Source: Paenisporosarcina antarctica (GTDB taxonomy: Bacteria > Bacillota > Bacilli > Bacillales_A > Planococcaceae). Taken from it: 64,000 nt of DNA. The translations under genes and the position numbers were made by a program. Numbering within the stretch: the first letter of the stretch is position 1; every line of letters begins with the position of its first letter. This document shows positions 31,368 through 41,769 of the stretch, piece after piece. The DNA lies in assembly GCF_004367585.1 (NCBI RefSeq), contig NZ_CP038015.1, positions 1,556,001-1,620,000 of the forward strand, read 5' to 3'. The notes under the pieces were generated by a model, which ran no database searches, was not told where the DNA came from, and saw only the letters and a program-made list of their open reading frames with translations.

Positions 31368-33284
31368 TTATTCGATTATTTTCTTTTTCAATAATCCAGC
31401 CATTACTGCGGTAACTATTGAACCAGCAATGATTGCCAATGCATAAAGCATAACTTTAGCGATTCCCCCGTCAACAAGTCCCATGACGAATATTCCTCCG
31501 TGAGGAGCACGAAGACCAATATCAAACAACATAACGAGACCACCAGCCAAAGCTGCTCCAGTTACTGCTGAAGGAATGACACGTGCAGGGTCTGCTGCTG
31601 CGAATGGAATAACACCTTCTGTGATAAAGCATGCCCCTAGGACATAAGCCGTTTTCCCGGCTTCTCTTTCTGGCTTAGTGAAACGGTTTTTGAATAATGT
31701 CGTCGCTAACGCCAATCCAAGTGGCGGTACCATACCTGCTGCCATAACTGTTGCGATATACGTGAAGTTTTCTGCATCGAGCATCGCAATGCCGAATGTA
31801 TAAGCAGCTTTATTTATTGGCCCACCCATATCGATCGCCATCATTCCGCCTAAAATCAACCCTACGAGTACAGCGTTTGTCCCACCTAATCCTTCTAAAA
31901 ATGAAGATATTCCTGTATACACTTTTGTTAACTGTGGATTCACAAGCATCATAATTATCCCGGTAATCGCAATACTAAATAGTGGGAAAAATAATACGGG
32001 TTTCAAACCTTCAAGAGATTCTGGTAATTTCGAGAACATTTTCTTAACAAACAGCGTGACATAACCTGCAAGGAAACCAGCGATAATACCACCAAGGAAA
32101 CCAGATCCTCCGCTAGCCCCTTCTACACCTGTTACTGTTATTGCGATTAATCCACCAATCATACCCGGTGCAAAACCTGGTCGATCCGCGATACTGCTAG
32201 CAATAAACCCAGCCAATACTGGTACCATAAGGAAGAATGCTTTAGCCCCGCCGATTGTGCCTAGCATCGCTGCAAATGCATTGTATTCTGGACTGTCAGG
32301 GTCACCGGATTCTATTCCCCAGAAGAATGAAATGGCGATTAATATCCCACCACCTACCACAAATGGCAACATGTTAGAAACACCATTCATTAAGTGTTTA
32401 TAAAACCCATTGCTCGATTCTTTTCCAGTCGTTTCTTCTTTCGATGAGTCGTGCTGGTAAATTGGTGCGTCATTTGTGATAGCACGATTTAATAAGTTAT
32501 CAGTCTCGTAAATTGCTTTACCAACTTTGACTTGAATGACAGGTTTACCATTGAAACGTGACATTTCTACTTTCGTATCTGCAGCAACGATGATGGCATC
32601 GGCTTCTGCGATATCTGCGTCAGTCAAGCGATTCTTCACTCCACTTGAGCCGTTTGTTTCTACTTTGAGTGAAATCCCTAATTCTTTTGCTCGTTCTTTC
32701 AGCTTTTCAGCAGCCATGTAAGTATGCGCAATCCCTGTTGGACATGCGGTAACGGCTAGAATTTTCTTAGAAGATTTTACAGCATCATGTGTTTGTTCTG
32801 CTCCTAAGTCTTCTTCAGGTCCATCCACTTCCGTTTCCTTATCGGTTACAGCTCTTAATACTTCGTCAATTGATTTTGCTTCAAGTATTTTCTGTCTGAA
32901 ATTAGAATCCATCAAGAAAGTAGCTAATCTTGAAAGAGCTTCGAGATGGTCATTATTTGCGCCTTCACTTGCCGCAATCATGAAAAACAGATGCGCTGGT
33001 TGACCATCAAGTGATTCATAGTCAAGACCAGTATGGGATCTCCCAAACGCGATGGCAGGTGCTTTTACAGCTGAAGATTTCGCATGAGGAATCGCAATAC
33101 CGTCACCAATGCCAGTGGTACTCTGTTCTTCACGTGCTAATATGTCTCTCGTAAACGCTTTTTTATCTTTCAGCTTGCCTGCTTTGTCTAGTTTGCCAAT
33201 TAACTCAGTCAACACATCTTGTTTGGAACCTGCTTGTAGATCCAAAATAATCGTTTCTTCTGTCAGTAATTGTGTAATTTTCAT
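31368..33284 (-). CDS. fruA: Fructose-specific PTS enzyme IIABC
   Basis: This membrane permease imports fructose and phosphorylates it to fructose-1-phosphate. Its 638 residues hold three domains: EIIA (1-150, phospho-His67 in GIAIPHAK), EIIB (about 172-270, phospho-Cys181 in VTACPTGIAHTYMAAE) and EIIC (about 290-638, about nine transmembrane segments with GGPINKAAYTFG). Domain order A-B-C is standard for Bacillus FruA. It overlaps fruK by four bases and is last in the fruR-fruK-fruA operon. Phosphate comes from HPr encoded by the divergent ptsH. Confidence 0.95.
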   Translation of the reverse strand: MKITQLLTEETIILDLQAGSKQDVLTELIGKLDKAGKLKDKKAFTRDILAREEQSTTGIGDGIAIPHAKSSAVKAPAIAFGRSHTGLDYESLDGQPAHLFFMIAASEGANNDHLEALSRLATFLMDSNFRQKILEAKSIDEVLRAVTDKETEVDGPEEDLGAEQTHDAVKSSKKILAVTACPTGIAHTYMAAEKLKERAKELGISLKVETNGSSGVKNRLTDADIAEADAIIVAADTKVEMSRFNGKPVIQVKVGKAIYETDNLLNRAITNDAPIYQHDSSKEETTGKESSNGFYKHLMNGVSNMLPFVVGGGILIAISFFWGIESGDPDSPEYNAFAAMLGTIGGAKAFFLMVPVLAGFIASSIADRPGFAPGMIGGLIAITVTGVEGASGGSGFLGGIIAGFLAGYVTLFVKKMFSKLPESLEGLKPVLFFPLFSIAITGIIMMLVNPQLTKVYTGISSFLEGLGGTNAVLVGLILGGMMAIDMGGPINKAAYTFGIAMLDAENFTYIATVMAAGMVPPLGLALATTLFKNRFTKPEREAGKTAYVLGACFITEGVIPFAAADPARVIPSAVTGAALAGGLVMLFDIGLRAPHGGIFVMGLVDGGIAKVMLYALAIIAGSIVTAVMAGLLKKKIIE

Positions 33285-34213
33285 CTTGTCACATCCTCTT
33301 CATGTAATGGGTGTAGTTGTACTTGATCTAACAGTGCTTCAACATCACTTTTTTCACATAAATCTGAGCGGAAAGCGGTGGCACTTCCACTTGCTACACC
33401 ATATCGGAATGCCTTTTCTGCATCTTTTTCTTTTGTATAGGATGCGATAAATCCAGATATGACTGAATCTCCAGAACCCACGGTGTTTACAACTTTTCCT
33501 TTCGGTGCTTCTGCGGAAAGAATATGGTCTTTTGTGACGAGAAGTGCCCCTTCTTTTCCCATCGAGACAATAACATGTTGAACACCTTGATGCACTAGTT
33601 TTTTTGCATAATGGCAGGCTTCCTGTTTATTAGAAATGATCGTTTCGAATAATTCACCTAGCTCATGTTCGTTCGGTTTGATTAAAAATGGCTGTGTGTT
33701 TACCAAATCTTTAAGTGCAGGTCCGGATGTATCAAGTACAAAATGAACACCTTCGTCACGGCAAATTGAAGCAATTTTCATAAAAAACGTTTGCGGAATC
33801 GACTCTGGTAGACTACCAGCAAGGACAAACCAATCTCCTTTTTTTAATATTCTGATTTTTTCTATTAATAGATATTGTTGATGTGTATTGATCACTGGAC
33901 CAGGGCCGTTCAATTCTGTTTCTTCTTGCGCTTTAATCTTCACATTGATTCGTGTAATCTCTTCAGTCTCTATAAAGTCAGTTTCAATACCTTCGTTCAC
34001 TAGAAACTGTTCAATATAGTTTCCTGTAAACCCACCTGTAAATCCGAGTGCAACGCTATTGACATCAAGACGTTTTAACACTCGTGATACATTGATCCCT
34101 TTACCTCCTGGATAGTAATAAACTTCATCTGAACGATTGAGTGTAGCTGTATGAAATTCGGGTAAATATGTGGTGTAGTCAATTGATGGTGTAATGGTGC
34201 ATGTATAAATCAT
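33281..34213 (-). CDS. fruK: 1-phosphofructokinase
   Basis: This enzyme phosphorylates fructose-1-phosphate to fructose-1,6-bisphosphate. It is a PfkB/ribokinase-fold enzyme of 310 residues. The N-terminal signature YYPGGKGINVSRVLKRL and the C-terminal VNTVGSGDSVISGF, with the catalytic Asp in GSGDS, are both present. The 4-base overlaps with fruR upstream and fruA downstream show tight translational coupling. Confidence 0.95.
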   Translation of the reverse strand: MIYTCTITPSIDYTTYLPEFHTATLNRSDEVYYYPGGKGINVSRVLKRLDVNSVALGFTGGFTGNYIEQFLVNEGIETDFIETEEITRINVKIKAQEETELNGPGPVINTHQQYLLIEKIRILKKGDWFVLAGSLPESIPQTFFMKIASICRDEGVHFVLDTSGPALKDLVNTQPFLIKPNEHELGELFETIISNKQEACHYAKKLVHQGVQHVIVSMGKEGALLVTKDHILSAEAPKGKVVNTVGSGDSVISGFIASYTKEKDAEKAFRYGVASGSATAFRSDLCEKSDVEALLDQVQLHPLHEEDVTR

Positions 34214-34962
34214 CTCTTCTCCACCTTTACAGTAGTATTATTCTGTAATGATTCAATGGCTTCCTGTGGGAGGTTATCTACAAGTAAAACAGCCTCTTCT
34301 AAATCAAGAATTTTAGTGAAACTTACTTTTTCATATTTCGTGTGATCTGTAACCACATACGTTTGTCTAGCAAGTGAACTCGCTAGTTTCTTTACTGAAG
34401 CCTCTTCAGGATCTGGTGTTGTATATCCATAGCTCACATGAAAACCATTTACACCAAGAAAACATTTATCAAATCGATAGTTTTGTAATGCTTGAATGGT
34501 TTGTGAGCCAACAAGCGCTGCCGTTCTAGACTTGATTAAGCCACCGGTCAAATACGTTGTAATTCCGTATTCATTTAGTGAATCAATATGTGTGAGTCCG
34601 TTGGTAACAACGACTACATTTTTGTCTTTCAAATGAGGAATCATTTGAAATGTGGTACTACCAGCATCAAGAAAAATGCAATCTCCTTCTTGGATGAACG
34701 AAGCGGCAAACTTAGCTAAGCGTTTCTTTTCTTGAAGGTTTTTGGTAGACTTATCTAAGATGCTGGGTTCTAATAAATTCCGCTCTGTTAACATGGCCCC
34801 ACCGAAGACTCGTTCTAACTTGTTTTGATTTTCTAGCTCAGTTAAATCTCTTCTTATCGTAGACTCTGAAGCACCAGTAGCGTCTACAATATCTTGCATT
34901 TTTATTGTTTGTTTATCATCTAATAAGCTTATTATCATGTCATGCCGTTCATTTGTTAACAC
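34210..34962 (-). CDS. fruR: DeoR-family fructose operon repressor
   Basis: This 250-residue DeoR-type regulator has an N-terminal helix-turn-helix (about 20-55, ATGASESTIRRDLTELE). The sugar-phosphate-sensing C-terminal domain shows FLDAGSTTFQM, VVTNG and CFLGVNGF. It is expected to repress fru until fructose-1-phosphate accumulates. The start is GTG 34962, a few bases after GAAGGTG; the open frame continues to 35022 without a site. It is first in the operon and autoregulated if the direct repeats upstream are its operator. Confidence 0.92.
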   Translation of the reverse strand: MLTNERHDMIISLLDDKQTIKMQDIVDATGASESTIRRDLTELENQNKLERVFGGAMLTERNLLEPSILDKSTKNLQEKKRLAKFAASFIQEGDCIFLDAGSTTFQMIPHLKDKNVVVVTNGLTHIDSLNEYGITTYLTGGLIKSRTAALVGSQTIQALQNYRFDKCFLGVNGFHVSYGYTTPDPEEASVKKLASSLARQTYVVTDHTKYEKVSFTKILDLEEAVLLVDNLPQEAIESLQNNTTVKVEKR

Positions 34963-34993
34963 CTTGGCACCTTCTTTATTTGTTATTAAATAG

Positions 34994-35022
34994 ATAATAC
35001 TTGAAATCGCTTTCAAAATCAA
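34994..35022 (-). promoter_or_regulatory. fru operon promoter
   Basis: On the minus strand, -35 TTGATT (35022-35017) and -10 TATTAT (34999-34994) are separated by exactly 17 bp, about 30 bp before the fruR start codon. Confidence 0.65.
35001..35016. promoter_or_regulatory. cre box (CcpA site) in the fru promoter
   Basis: TTGAAATCGCTTTCAA fits TGWNANCGNTNWCA at all 14 positions and is nearly palindromic. It occupies the -35/-10 spacer, so CcpA with HPr-Ser46-P would exclude polymerase. Confidence 0.65.
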
Positions 35023-35050
35023 TCATAATCAATCATAAGCAGTCACAATC
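35019..35050. promoter_or_regulatory. 10-bp direct repeats, probable FruR operator
   Basis: Three tandem units AATCATAATC, AATCATAAGC and AGTCACAATC (35021-35050), with a partial unit before them, overlap the fru -35. DeoR-family repressors commonly bind such spaced direct repeats. The site lies between fruR and ptsH and could affect both. Confidence 0.5.
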
Positions 35051-35105
35051 ATTCAAAAAATATTGGTTGTCATGCACGGAACACCAAATTAGAGGAGGAA
35101 TTTCA

Positions 35106-35372
35106 ATGATTGAAAAACAATATAACATCACATCAGCAGAAGGTATTCATGCTCGTCCAGCAGCAGTTTTAGTGGGGGCTCTTGCTCCATTTAAATCGGA
35201 TATTACACTTGAGTGGAATGATAAAAAAGTTAATTTAAAATCAATATTAGGTGTCATGTCTCTTGGCGTTTCATCTGGTGCAAGTATTAACATAGCGGCT
35301 AACGGAGAAGATGAAGAACAAGCAATGGCGAAAGTATCAGAGATTATGGAAACACAAGGACTTGGGAACTAA
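35106..35372 (+). CDS. ptsH: Phosphocarrier protein HPr
   Basis: HPr is the general PTS phosphocarrier (88 residues). The catalytic His15 lies in GIHARPA. The regulatory Ser46 in [12 protein letters not shown] is the target of HPr kinase in Gram-positives and makes HPr the corepressor of CcpA. The start ATG 35106 follows AGAGGAGG; the open frame back to 35001 crosses the operator repeats and is rejected. Its stop overlaps the ptsI start. It is divergent from the fructose operon. Confidence 0.96.
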   Translation: MIEKQYNITSAEGIHARPAAVLVGALAPFKSDITLEWNDKKVNLKSILGVMSLGVSSGASINIAANGEDEEQAMAKVSEIMETQGLGN

Positions 35373-37090
35373 TGACTCAAAAATTATCCGGAATTGCAGC
35401 GTCAAATGGAATTGCCATTGCCAAAGCTTTCAGACTTGAAAATCCGGAATTAATTGTTAAAAAAACGTCTATTTCAAATATTAATGCGGAGCTTGCTCGC
35501 TTTGACTCAGCTATGGCTCAGTCTAAATCAGAACTTGAAACAATTAAAGCGCAAACGGCTCAACAAATGAATGATGAAGAAGCCGCTATTTTCAGTGCTC
35601 ATCTTCTTGTGTTAAGTGATCCAGAATTACTTGGACCCATCACCGATAAAATCAAGTCAGAAAATGTGAATGCAGAGTTCGCCTTACAGGAGACGGCTAA
35701 TATGTTCATCGGATTATTTGAATCGATGGACAATGAATATATGAAGGAACGTGCAGCGGACATCCGTGACGTGACTAAACGTGTATTAGCACATCTATTA
35801 GGTGTATCCATTCAAAGTCCTAGCATGATTAAAGATGAAGTGATTATCATTGCAGAAGATTTGACTCCTTCAGATACTGTTCAGTTGAATCCTCATTTTG
35901 TAAAAGGCTTCATAACAGATATCGGTGGACGCACATCACATTCTGCCATCCTAGCACGGACACTTGAAATCCCTGCTGTTGTTGGAGCAAAAACCGTTAT
36001 GTCTACTATTCAAAACGGCATGATTGTGATTGTTGATGGACTAGACGGCGACATCATCGTCAATCCAGATACGGAGACAATTGCTCGTTATAAGGAGAAA
36101 AAAGCAAGCTACGAATTACAAAAATCCGAATGGGCAACGCTTAAAAACGAAGCTACTATAACTTCTGACGGTCATCATGTGGAACTAGGTGCCAATATTG
36201 GTACGCCTAAAGATGTCGTGGGTGTTCTTGAACACGGTGGTGAAGCAATCGGTTTGTACCGTACTGAATTTCTTTATATGGGGCGTAATCAGTTCCCTAC
36301 TGAAGAGGAGCAATTTGAGGCTTATTCATCCGTGCTTAAACAAATGGACGACAAACCGACAGTTGTTCGTACACTTGATATTGGTGGCGACAAAGAACTT
36401 TCCTATTTACAATTACCGAAAGAAATGAATCCATTTTTAGGTTTACGTGCTATTCGTCTTTGTTTAGAAATGGAAGATATGTTCAGAACGCAACTTCGGG
36501 CATTGCTGCGTGCTAGTGTCCATGGAAATTTGAAGATTATGTTCCCGATGATTGCAACACTTGAAGAATTCAGACAAGCAAAAACGCTTTTCCTTGAAGA
36601 AAAAGCGAAGCTTAAAGAAGAGCATATTGAAGTGAGTAACACGATTGAAGTCGGAATCATGGTTGAAATTCCTTCAACAGCAGTCATGGCAGATATCTTT
36701 GCTAAAGAAGTAGACTTTTTCTCAATTGGCACGAACGATTTGATTCAGTATACAATGGCTGCTGATCGCATGAATGAACGTGTTTCCTACCTTTACCAAC
36801 CGTTTAACCCTGCTATCCTTCGCCTCGTGAAAAACGTCATTGACGCTTCGCACAAGGAAGGTAAATGGACAGGTATGTGTGGTGAAATGGCAGGAGATGA
36901 AATAGCTATCCCTATCCTTCTAGGGCTCGGACTAGATGAGTTTTCAATGAGCGCGTCTTCTATCTTGAAAGCCCGCTCGCAAATTAAAAAACTATCTAAA
37001 GTGGAAATGGAAAGTCATACTGATGCCATACTCTCTTTATCTACCTCAGATGAAGTAGAGTCGTATGTTAGAGCTTTAACAACAAAATAA
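35372..37090 (+). CDS. ptsI: PTS enzyme I
   Basis: Enzyme I (phosphoenolpyruvate-protein phosphotransferase) transfers phosphate from PEP to HPr. It has the standard 572 residues. The phosphorylated His190 lies in [13 protein letters not shown]. The PEP-binding barrel shows [24 protein letters not shown] and the catalytic Cys in [11 protein letters not shown]. It is translated from a start overlapping the ptsH stop and ends in a strong terminator. Confidence 0.97.
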   Translation: MTQKLSGIAASNGIAIAKAFRLENPELIVKKTSISNINAELARFDSAMAQSKSELETIKAQTAQQMNDEEAAIFSAHLLVLSDPELLGPITDKIKSENVNAEFALQETANMFIGLFESMDNEYMKERAADIRDVTKRVLAHLLGVSIQSPSMIKDEVIIIAEDLTPSDTVQLNPHFVKGFITDIGGRTSHSAILARTLEIPAVVGAKTVMSTIQNGMIVIVDGLDGDIIVNPDTETIARYKEKKASYELQKSEWATLKNEATITSDGHHVELGANIGTPKDVVGVLEHGGEAIGLYRTEFLYMGRNQFPTEEEQFEAYSSVLKQMDDKPTVVRTLDIGGDKELSYLQLPKEMNPFLGLRAIRLCLEMEDMFRTQLRALLRASVHGNLKIMFPMIATLEEFRQAKTLFLEEKAKLKEEHIEVSNTIEVGIMVEIPSTAVMADIFAKEVDFFSIGTNDLIQYTMAADRMNERVSYLYQPFNPAILRLVKNVIDASHKEGKWTGMCGEMAGDEIAIPILLGLGLDEFSMSASSILKARSQIKKLSKVEMESHTDAILSLSTSDEVESYVRALTTK

Positions 37091-37100
37091 TGTAACTGAT

Positions 37101-37140
37101 AAAAAGGCATGTAGATTCATAATTGAATCTACATGCCTTT
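37101..37140. terminator. ptsI terminator, also usable by moaA
   Basis: A perfect 18-bp stem AAAAGGCATGTAGATTCA with loop TAAT has T tracts on both strands. It lies between ptsI and the end of the molybdenum-cofactor operon. Confidence 0.9.
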
Positions 37141-37204
37141 TATTTTTGATTCTTATTTCTGAATGATACAAGAGTTCAGTAATTCTTTCTCAAAACACTA
37201 ACGA

Positions 37205-38221
37205 TTATCCACCGATATAGGACATGCCGATTTTCTTGCGGCTTCTTGAGGTTTGTTCAGTGCGCTCATCTGAGTAGCGGTCAGTACGTTGCACCCATAC
37301 GCTGCTAATTGCATCTAACAGCTCTTCATCGTCTAAGTCGCTTCGGAGCAGTTTTCTGAGATCAAAGCCTTCAGTCGCAAACAAGCATGTATAGAACTTT
37401 CCATCTGACGACAACCGTGCACGAGTGCAAGATGAACAGAACGATTCCGATACCGAAGTGATAAAACCAACCTGTGCATGGCTATCTTTGTAGCGGTACC
37501 GCTTTGCAACTTCTCCGAAATAATCCTTGTCTACGGGTTCCAGGTCGTAAACAGACAGAAGACGTTCGTGAATTTCCTTTTTTGTAACGACTTTTTTAAA
37601 ACTCCATCCATTATCGTTACCAACATCCATGAATTCAATGAAACGAAGCGTAATCCCTCGTTCTTTGAAATAAGCAGCCATGGGAAGAATTTCACAATCG
37701 TTCACACCTTTTTGGACGACCATGTTCACTTTGATTTCAAACCCTACCTCTATCGCATGATCAATTTGTTTTAAAATATGCAAAGGGCTGACTCCCCGTC
37801 CGTTCAGTTTACCGAACAGCTCTGGATCGAGGGCATCCAAGCTTATGTTCAGTCTCCGTAAGCCGGCATTATATAGAGGCTGTGCTTGTTGTCCAAGCAA
37901 TACACCGTTTGTTGTCAGCCCAATATCTTCCACTCCATCAACCGATAAGATTTTCTCCACAAGTTCTGGAAGACCGCGTCGCATAAGTGGCTCTCCACCG
38001 GTTAACCGGATTTTCTTGACTCCCAGTGAAACAAACAGCTTTGTCAGCCGATGTATCTCCTCAAATGACAGCAAATCTTGTTTTGGCAAAAATACATATT
38101 CATCGCCGAAAACCTCTTTTGGCATACAATACGAACAACGGAAATTGCACTTGTCCGTTACAGAAATTCGTAAATCACGAATGGGTCTTCTAAGCTGGTC
38201 TTGTAGCGGATAGTCAGTCAT
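37205..38221 (-). CDS. moaA: GTP 3',8-cyclase MoaA
   Basis: MoaA is the radical-SAM enzyme that begins molybdopterin synthesis from GTP together with MoaC. It is 338 residues long. The N-terminal cluster motif is CNFRCSYC (C25, C29, C32). The C-terminal second cluster uses [20 protein letters not shown]. The chain ends in GG, needed for activity in known MoaA. It is the last gene of the moeA-mobB-moaE-moaD-mobA-moaA operon. The start follows GGGAGGGGG. Confidence 0.96.
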   Translation of the reverse strand: MTDYPLQDQLRRPIRDLRISVTDKCNFRCSYCMPKEVFGDEYVFLPKQDLLSFEEIHRLTKLFVSLGVKKIRLTGGEPLMRRGLPELVEKILSVDGVEDIGLTTNGVLLGQQAQPLYNAGLRRLNISLDALDPELFGKLNGRGVSPLHILKQIDHAIEVGFEIKVNMVVQKGVNDCEILPMAAYFKERGITLRFIEFMDVGNDNGWSFKKVVTKKEIHERLLSVYDLEPVDKDYFGEVAKRYRYKDSHAQVGFITSVSESFCSSCTRARLSSDGKFYTCLFATEGFDLRKLLRSDLDDEELLDAISSVWVQRTDRYSDERTEQTSRSRKKIGMSYIGG

Positions 38222-38246
38222 GTTTATCCCCCTCCCTTCCTTCCTA

Positions 38247-38807
38247 CTAATCAGTTGTGTTAATGTTTCTGAAAATAGTTTTATCGAAATTAATTAGCTC
38301 TGAATCCACCCATTTGGTCTCTACTTTATCTAAAAACTTCATCACACTTAGTTGTTTATTTAGGACTTCTCGCTTCAAGTCCTTTTTCACATGATGATTC
38401 CAAATACTGAACAACGGAATGTATTCTACGCTTGTTGTTCTTACAGCGGTCACATCATTTGTCCCTTCAGCCAATTGGATAAGTTCTGAAGTTTCTTTTT
38501 GTCCGATAAACGGCATATCACACGGCAACACGAGATATTGAACGGCAGGACGCTCGGTCATTGCTGTATAAATACCTGCGAGTGGACCGAGCCCTGAAAT
38601 TGATGGAAGATCGATAATCACATCTAATTCCTTCGGAAAACGAGGAACCAGTTCTTCCCTTGTAACGATGACAACGTGATTACAGACAGCGTCTAGTGCA
38701 CGACGCACGTGTTCGTAAAAGAACTTGTCATTTATACAGGCAAAAGCTTTTGGAGAACCAAAGCGCCGTGACATCCCCCCGGCGAGCAAGATTCCGACTG
38801 TCTCCAT
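38247..38807 (-). CDS. mobA: Molybdenum cofactor guanylyltransferase MobA
   Basis: MobA adds GMP to Mo-molybdopterin, giving the bis-MGD cofactor that NarG needs. Its 186 residues form a nucleotidyltransferase fold with [15 protein letters not shown] at the N-terminus, a metal/GTP-binding D in LPCDMPFIG and a conserved IPLFSIW segment. Its start overlaps the moaD stop codon (TAATG). Confidence 0.93.
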   Translation of the reverse strand: METVGILLAGGMSRRFGSPKAFACINDKFFYEHVRRALDAVCNHVVIVTREELVPRFPKELDVIIDLPSISGLGPLAGIYTAMTERPAVQYLVLPCDMPFIGQKETSELIQLAEGTNDVTAVRTTSVEYIPLFSIWNHHVKKDLKREVLNKQLSVMKFLDKVETKWVDSELINFDKTIFRNINTTD

Positions 38808-39040
38808 TAGCCGCCACTTACTGGTGGGATAAATGCTACCACGTCGCCACTTTCGATGATGTCTGACGGCATTGCATATTCTTCGTTTACTGCAATTCGC
38901 ACAGAGCTATTTCGGATGCCAGGGTATTTCTCGTCGGCCCATTTCCACAAGTCTTCCACAGTTTGATTTGAAAAATAGACGCTCTCTTTTGGAATTCCTG
39001 TCAGAACTCGAATTCCAGCAAAATAATGCAATTCAATCAT
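38807..39040 (-). CDS. moaD: Molybdopterin synthase sulfur-carrier subunit MoaD
   Basis: MoaD is a ubiquitin-fold sulfur carrier of 77 residues. Its C-terminal PPVSGG provides the Gly-Gly tail that is adenylated by the MoeB-like enzyme and thiocarboxylated. It overlaps moaE by four bases and mobA by one. The start follows AAGGAGG. Confidence 0.94.
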   Translation of the reverse strand: MIELHYFAGIRVLTGIPKESVYFSNQTVEDLWKWADEKYPGIRNSSVRIAVNEEYAMPSDIIESGDVVAFIPPVSGG

Positions 39041-39477
39041 AAGATTTCCTCCTTAGGCTTTTTCTTCTGATCACCTATCCACTCTTCGCCGTCTTCCCAA
39101 ATTTCCTTTTTCCATATCGGAACAATTTCCTTAATGCGCTCGATAGCATATTCGTTTGCTTCATATGCAGTTTTGCGGTGTGGTGAAGAAACAGCTATTA
39201 CAACAGCAATGTCACTGATCTGTAGCTCCCCGATTCGGTGAGCAATCGCAACACTTGTCCCCTCCCACTTGTCTTCGATTTCTCGCCCGATTTCTGCTAG
39301 CTTTTTCTCAGCCATTGGAACATATGCCTCGTACGCAAGATAAAGTGTCCGTACACCTTTCGTCCATTCGCGTACATGGCCGGTGAAAAGTGTTACTGCG
39401 CCAGCTTCCGGTCTCAGTACATAATCGGAGTACAGTTGCGGGTTAATTGGTTCGGTTACCACTTCAAATGCTTTCAT
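39037..39477 (-). CDS. moaE: Molybdopterin synthase catalytic subunit MoaE
   Basis: MoaE (146 residues) inserts the dithiolene sulfurs from MoaD into precursor Z. Family features include the GAVTLFTGHVREW strand, the YLAYEAYVPMAEKKL segment, AIAHRIGEL and the HRKTAYEANEYAIERIKEIVPIWKKE helix with the catalytic lysines. ATG 39477 is preferred to GTG 39486 because TAGGTG lies 6 bases before it and covers the GTG. It overlaps the mobB 3' end. Confidence 0.94.
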   Translation of the reverse strand: MKAFEVVTEPINPQLYSDYVLRPEAGAVTLFTGHVREWTKGVRTLYLAYEAYVPMAEKKLAEIGREIEDKWEGTSVAIAHRIGELQISDIAVVIAVSSPHRKTAYEANEYAIERIKEIVPIWKKEIWEDGEEWIGDQKKKPKEEIL

Positions 39478-39985
39478 TTGTTTCACCTACCATCCATTTA
39501 GCAAACCACTTATATATATCATCCAAACGACTTCGCTCTAAGGTATTAAATCCTTTAAGTTCCAAGCATTCATGAACGATGACCAGAACGATGTTGTCGA
39601 GGTCCTGCAATGTTTCCCAATCTTGTTGTGATCGAACAAGTACAACCTTATCAAACGCAGCTTTTTTAAATCCTTCGATAAGTACGATGTCCGGTTTTGA
39701 TTGGCACGACAGTTCGATTAGCTCATCTAGATTACCTGTGTTGTTTTGCATATGTATCTGTACAACACCTTCGCCATATGCAAGGGAACTTTGTGCGCCA
39801 TGATTAAAAAATTGCATGCTGTCCGTTTCTACAGGAGGTAATTCAAGTGCACCACCGTGGCCATGATGTTTAATGGTAGAGATCGTTTTTCCATTGTTCT
39901 GCGCTAAGTCAAGAAACCCTGTGATTAACGTTGTTTTTCCACTGTTCTTAAAACCGACCACTTGTAACACTTTTACAGTAACCAT
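39464..39985 (-). CDS. mobB: Molybdopterin-guanine dinucleotide accessory GTPase MobB
   Basis: MobB is a small (173-residue) P-loop GTPase that assists MobA. The Walker A motif is VGFKNSGKTTLI near the N-terminus, followed by IKHHGHGG, the conserved DSMQFFNHGA and IVLIEGFKK segments. It overlaps moeA upstream and moaE downstream by about 13 bases each. The start follows GGAACCGG. Confidence 0.92.
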   Translation of the reverse strand: MVTVKVLQVVGFKNSGKTTLITGFLDLAQNNGKTISTIKHHGHGGALELPPVETDSMQFFNHGAQSSLAYGEGVVQIHMQNNTGNLDELIELSCQSKPDIVLIEGFKKAAFDKVVLVRSQQDWETLQDLDNIVLVIVHECLELKGFNTLERSRLDDIYKWFAKWMVGETNESI

Positions 39986-41214
39986 TTTCCGGTTCCTTCC
40001 TCTACACCAAGAAGTAGCACGTCGACTTTGTCGCCTACTGTGAATCCTCTTGAGCCTCCGGGGAGGACAATGAGAGCATTGCCTCTAGCGATGGAAGATA
40101 CTGCGTTTGATTTATTGAATCCTGCGGGTCGTATAGTTACTCCATCATATACAGCCCGGATAAACCTGCTGAACGGATTTGCTTTTGTGAAATCCTCCGC
40201 AAGAACTGCTGTTGTATGTGGCAAGTATATTTTATCGGCACCCATCATTTTCAGTAGAGCAGGTCGTACGAACAATTCGAATCCGGTAAAACAAGCTGAA
40301 GGATTGCCAGAAAGTCCGAATAGATATCGCCCGTTTGCCACCGCTACTGTCGTCACACTTCCAGGACGCATTGCGACTTTATTAAATAGTACTTTCGCTC
40401 CCAAACGTTCATAAATGGCAGGCAGAAAGTCAAAATCTCCTACTGAAACACCGCCTGTTGTGATCAAGCAATCTGTTTCTTTCTCGGCTCTTTTCACCAT
40501 TTCTAAGCTTGATTCAAGATTATCTGGAGACAACCCATACATTTTGAAGCAGATGCCCATTCGCGCTAGTTGTGCTGCAATCATCGGCCCGTTACTATTA
40601 CGTATTTTGCCTGGAGCAAGTTGTTCGCTGACATCCAATAGTTCTGTCCCTGTTGATAGGATTCCGACAACTGGTTGTTTTGCTACTCGGACCTTGTCGT
40701 AACCAAACGTAGCAAGTAGTGCCACGGTTCCAGGATGAATCAAGCTTCCGACTTCGATGATTTCTTCCCCTTCCTTCACGTCCTCACCTTGTAAAGATAC
40801 ATTTTCAAGCGTATCAAATGGCTTACGAATGGTAAAGGAATCACCTAATTCTATGGTCTGTTCAAACATGACAATGGCATCTGCACCAGATGGAAGAGGT
40901 GCTCCTGTCATGATTCGAACTGCTTCATTTTTGGTTAGGGTTTTACTTGACACTATTCCCGCTCCTATATGATCAATGACACTGAATTCGATTCGGTTGT
41001 CACCTGTGGCACCAGCAGTATCTACTGACCGAATGGCAAACCCATCATACGGGGAACGATCAAAATGAGGCACATCATGTTGCGCTATGATGGGTTCTAT
41101 AAGAATTCGTCCAAAGCTTTCAAAAAGACCCACTGTTTCTTCTCCTAGCGTTTGCGCATGGTCAATTACACGTTCAATCGCTTCTGCTACAGATATGGGT
41201 TTACGCTGTTTCAT
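39973..41214 (-). CDS. moeA: Molybdopterin molybdenumtransferase MoeA
   Basis: MoeA inserts molybdate into adenylated molybdopterin. Motifs of the family are visible: [55 protein letters not shown], the [12 protein letters not shown] loop and [18 protein letters not shown]. The start is taken as ATG 41214, 11 bases from AAGGAG, with TTG 41217 possible; the upstream GTG 41226 lies on the ribosome binding site. It is first in the operon and divergent from moaC, sharing a 66-bp promoter region. Confidence 0.94.
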   Translation of the reverse strand: MKQRKPISVAEAIERVIDHAQTLGEETVGLFESFGRILIEPIIAQHDVPHFDRSPYDGFAIRSVDTAGATGDNRIEFSVIDHIGAGIVSSKTLTKNEAVRIMTGAPLPSGADAIVMFEQTIELGDSFTIRKPFDTLENVSLQGEDVKEGEEIIEVGSLIHPGTVALLATFGYDKVRVAKQPVVGILSTGTELLDVSEQLAPGKIRNSNGPMIAAQLARMGICFKMYGLSPDNLESSLEMVKRAEKETDCLITTGGVSVGDFDFLPAIYERLGAKVLFNKVAMRPGSVTTVAVANGRYLFGLSGNPSACFTGFELFVRPALLKMMGADKIYLPHTTAVLAEDFTKANPFSRFIRAVYDGVTIRPAGFNKSNAVSSIARGNALIVLPGGSRGFTVGDKVDVLLLGVEEGTGKWLL

Positions 41215-41280
41215 CAACGTCCTCACTCCTTAGTCAATCATGATATACTGAAATTATTCAAATTGGAAAGGATGGTTCAC

Positions 41281-41769
41281 TTGTCTGAACTCACTCATTT
41301 TAACGAGCAAGGTCGTGCAAAAATGGTAGATGTGTCTGAAAAACATGACACGGTCCGAACCGCACGAGCAAAAACATCAATTCTATTAAACGAAGCTATT
41401 TACCACCAGATTAAAGAAGGGAGCAATAAAAAAGGAGATGTCTTTGCTGTTGCACAAGTTGCTGGCATCATGTCTGCAAAAAATACGGCTCAAATCATTC
41501 CGATGTGTCATCCGCTAGCACTTAGCGGGGTCGATATTAAATTTGAATGGAATGTCGACGAAGAAGCGTCACATTACGAAGTGATTTTGTACGCGGTTGT
41601 TAAAACGAAAGGTCCTACTGGCGTGGAAATGGAAGCCCTCACTGCCGCCTCCGCTGCCGCCCTCACAATTTACGATATGTGTAAAGCCTCTGGTAAAGAA
41701 ATGGTGATTGGTCCTACTATGCTGCTTGAAAAAACAGGCGGAAAATCTGGAGATTACATTCGAAGCTGA
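41281..41769 (+). CDS. moaC: Cyclic pyranopterin monophosphate synthase MoaC
   Basis: MoaC converts the MoaA product into cyclic pyranopterin monophosphate. Its 162 residues include the N-terminal [30 protein letters not shown] with active-site residues, and [27 protein letters not shown] 41281 is chosen because AAAGGA lies 8 bases before it, and the protein then begins like other MoaC proteins. The upstream ATG at 41272 overlaps the site. Its 3' end overlaps convergent moaB by 16 bases. Confidence 0.94.
   Translation: MSELTHFNEQGRAKMVDVSEKHDTVRTARAKTSILLNEAIYHQIKEGSNKKGDVFAVAQVAGIMSAKNTAQIIPMCHPLALSGVDIKFEWNVDEEASHYEVILYAVVKTKGPTGVEMEALTAASAAALTIYDMCKASGKEMVIGPTMLLEKTGGKSGDYIRS

Noticed and set aside
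35013-35060. Short tandem repeats resembling the beginning of a CRISPR array
   Set aside because: Units are only 10 bp without spacers and overlap a promoter next to a DeoR-type gene; an operator is the better reading.
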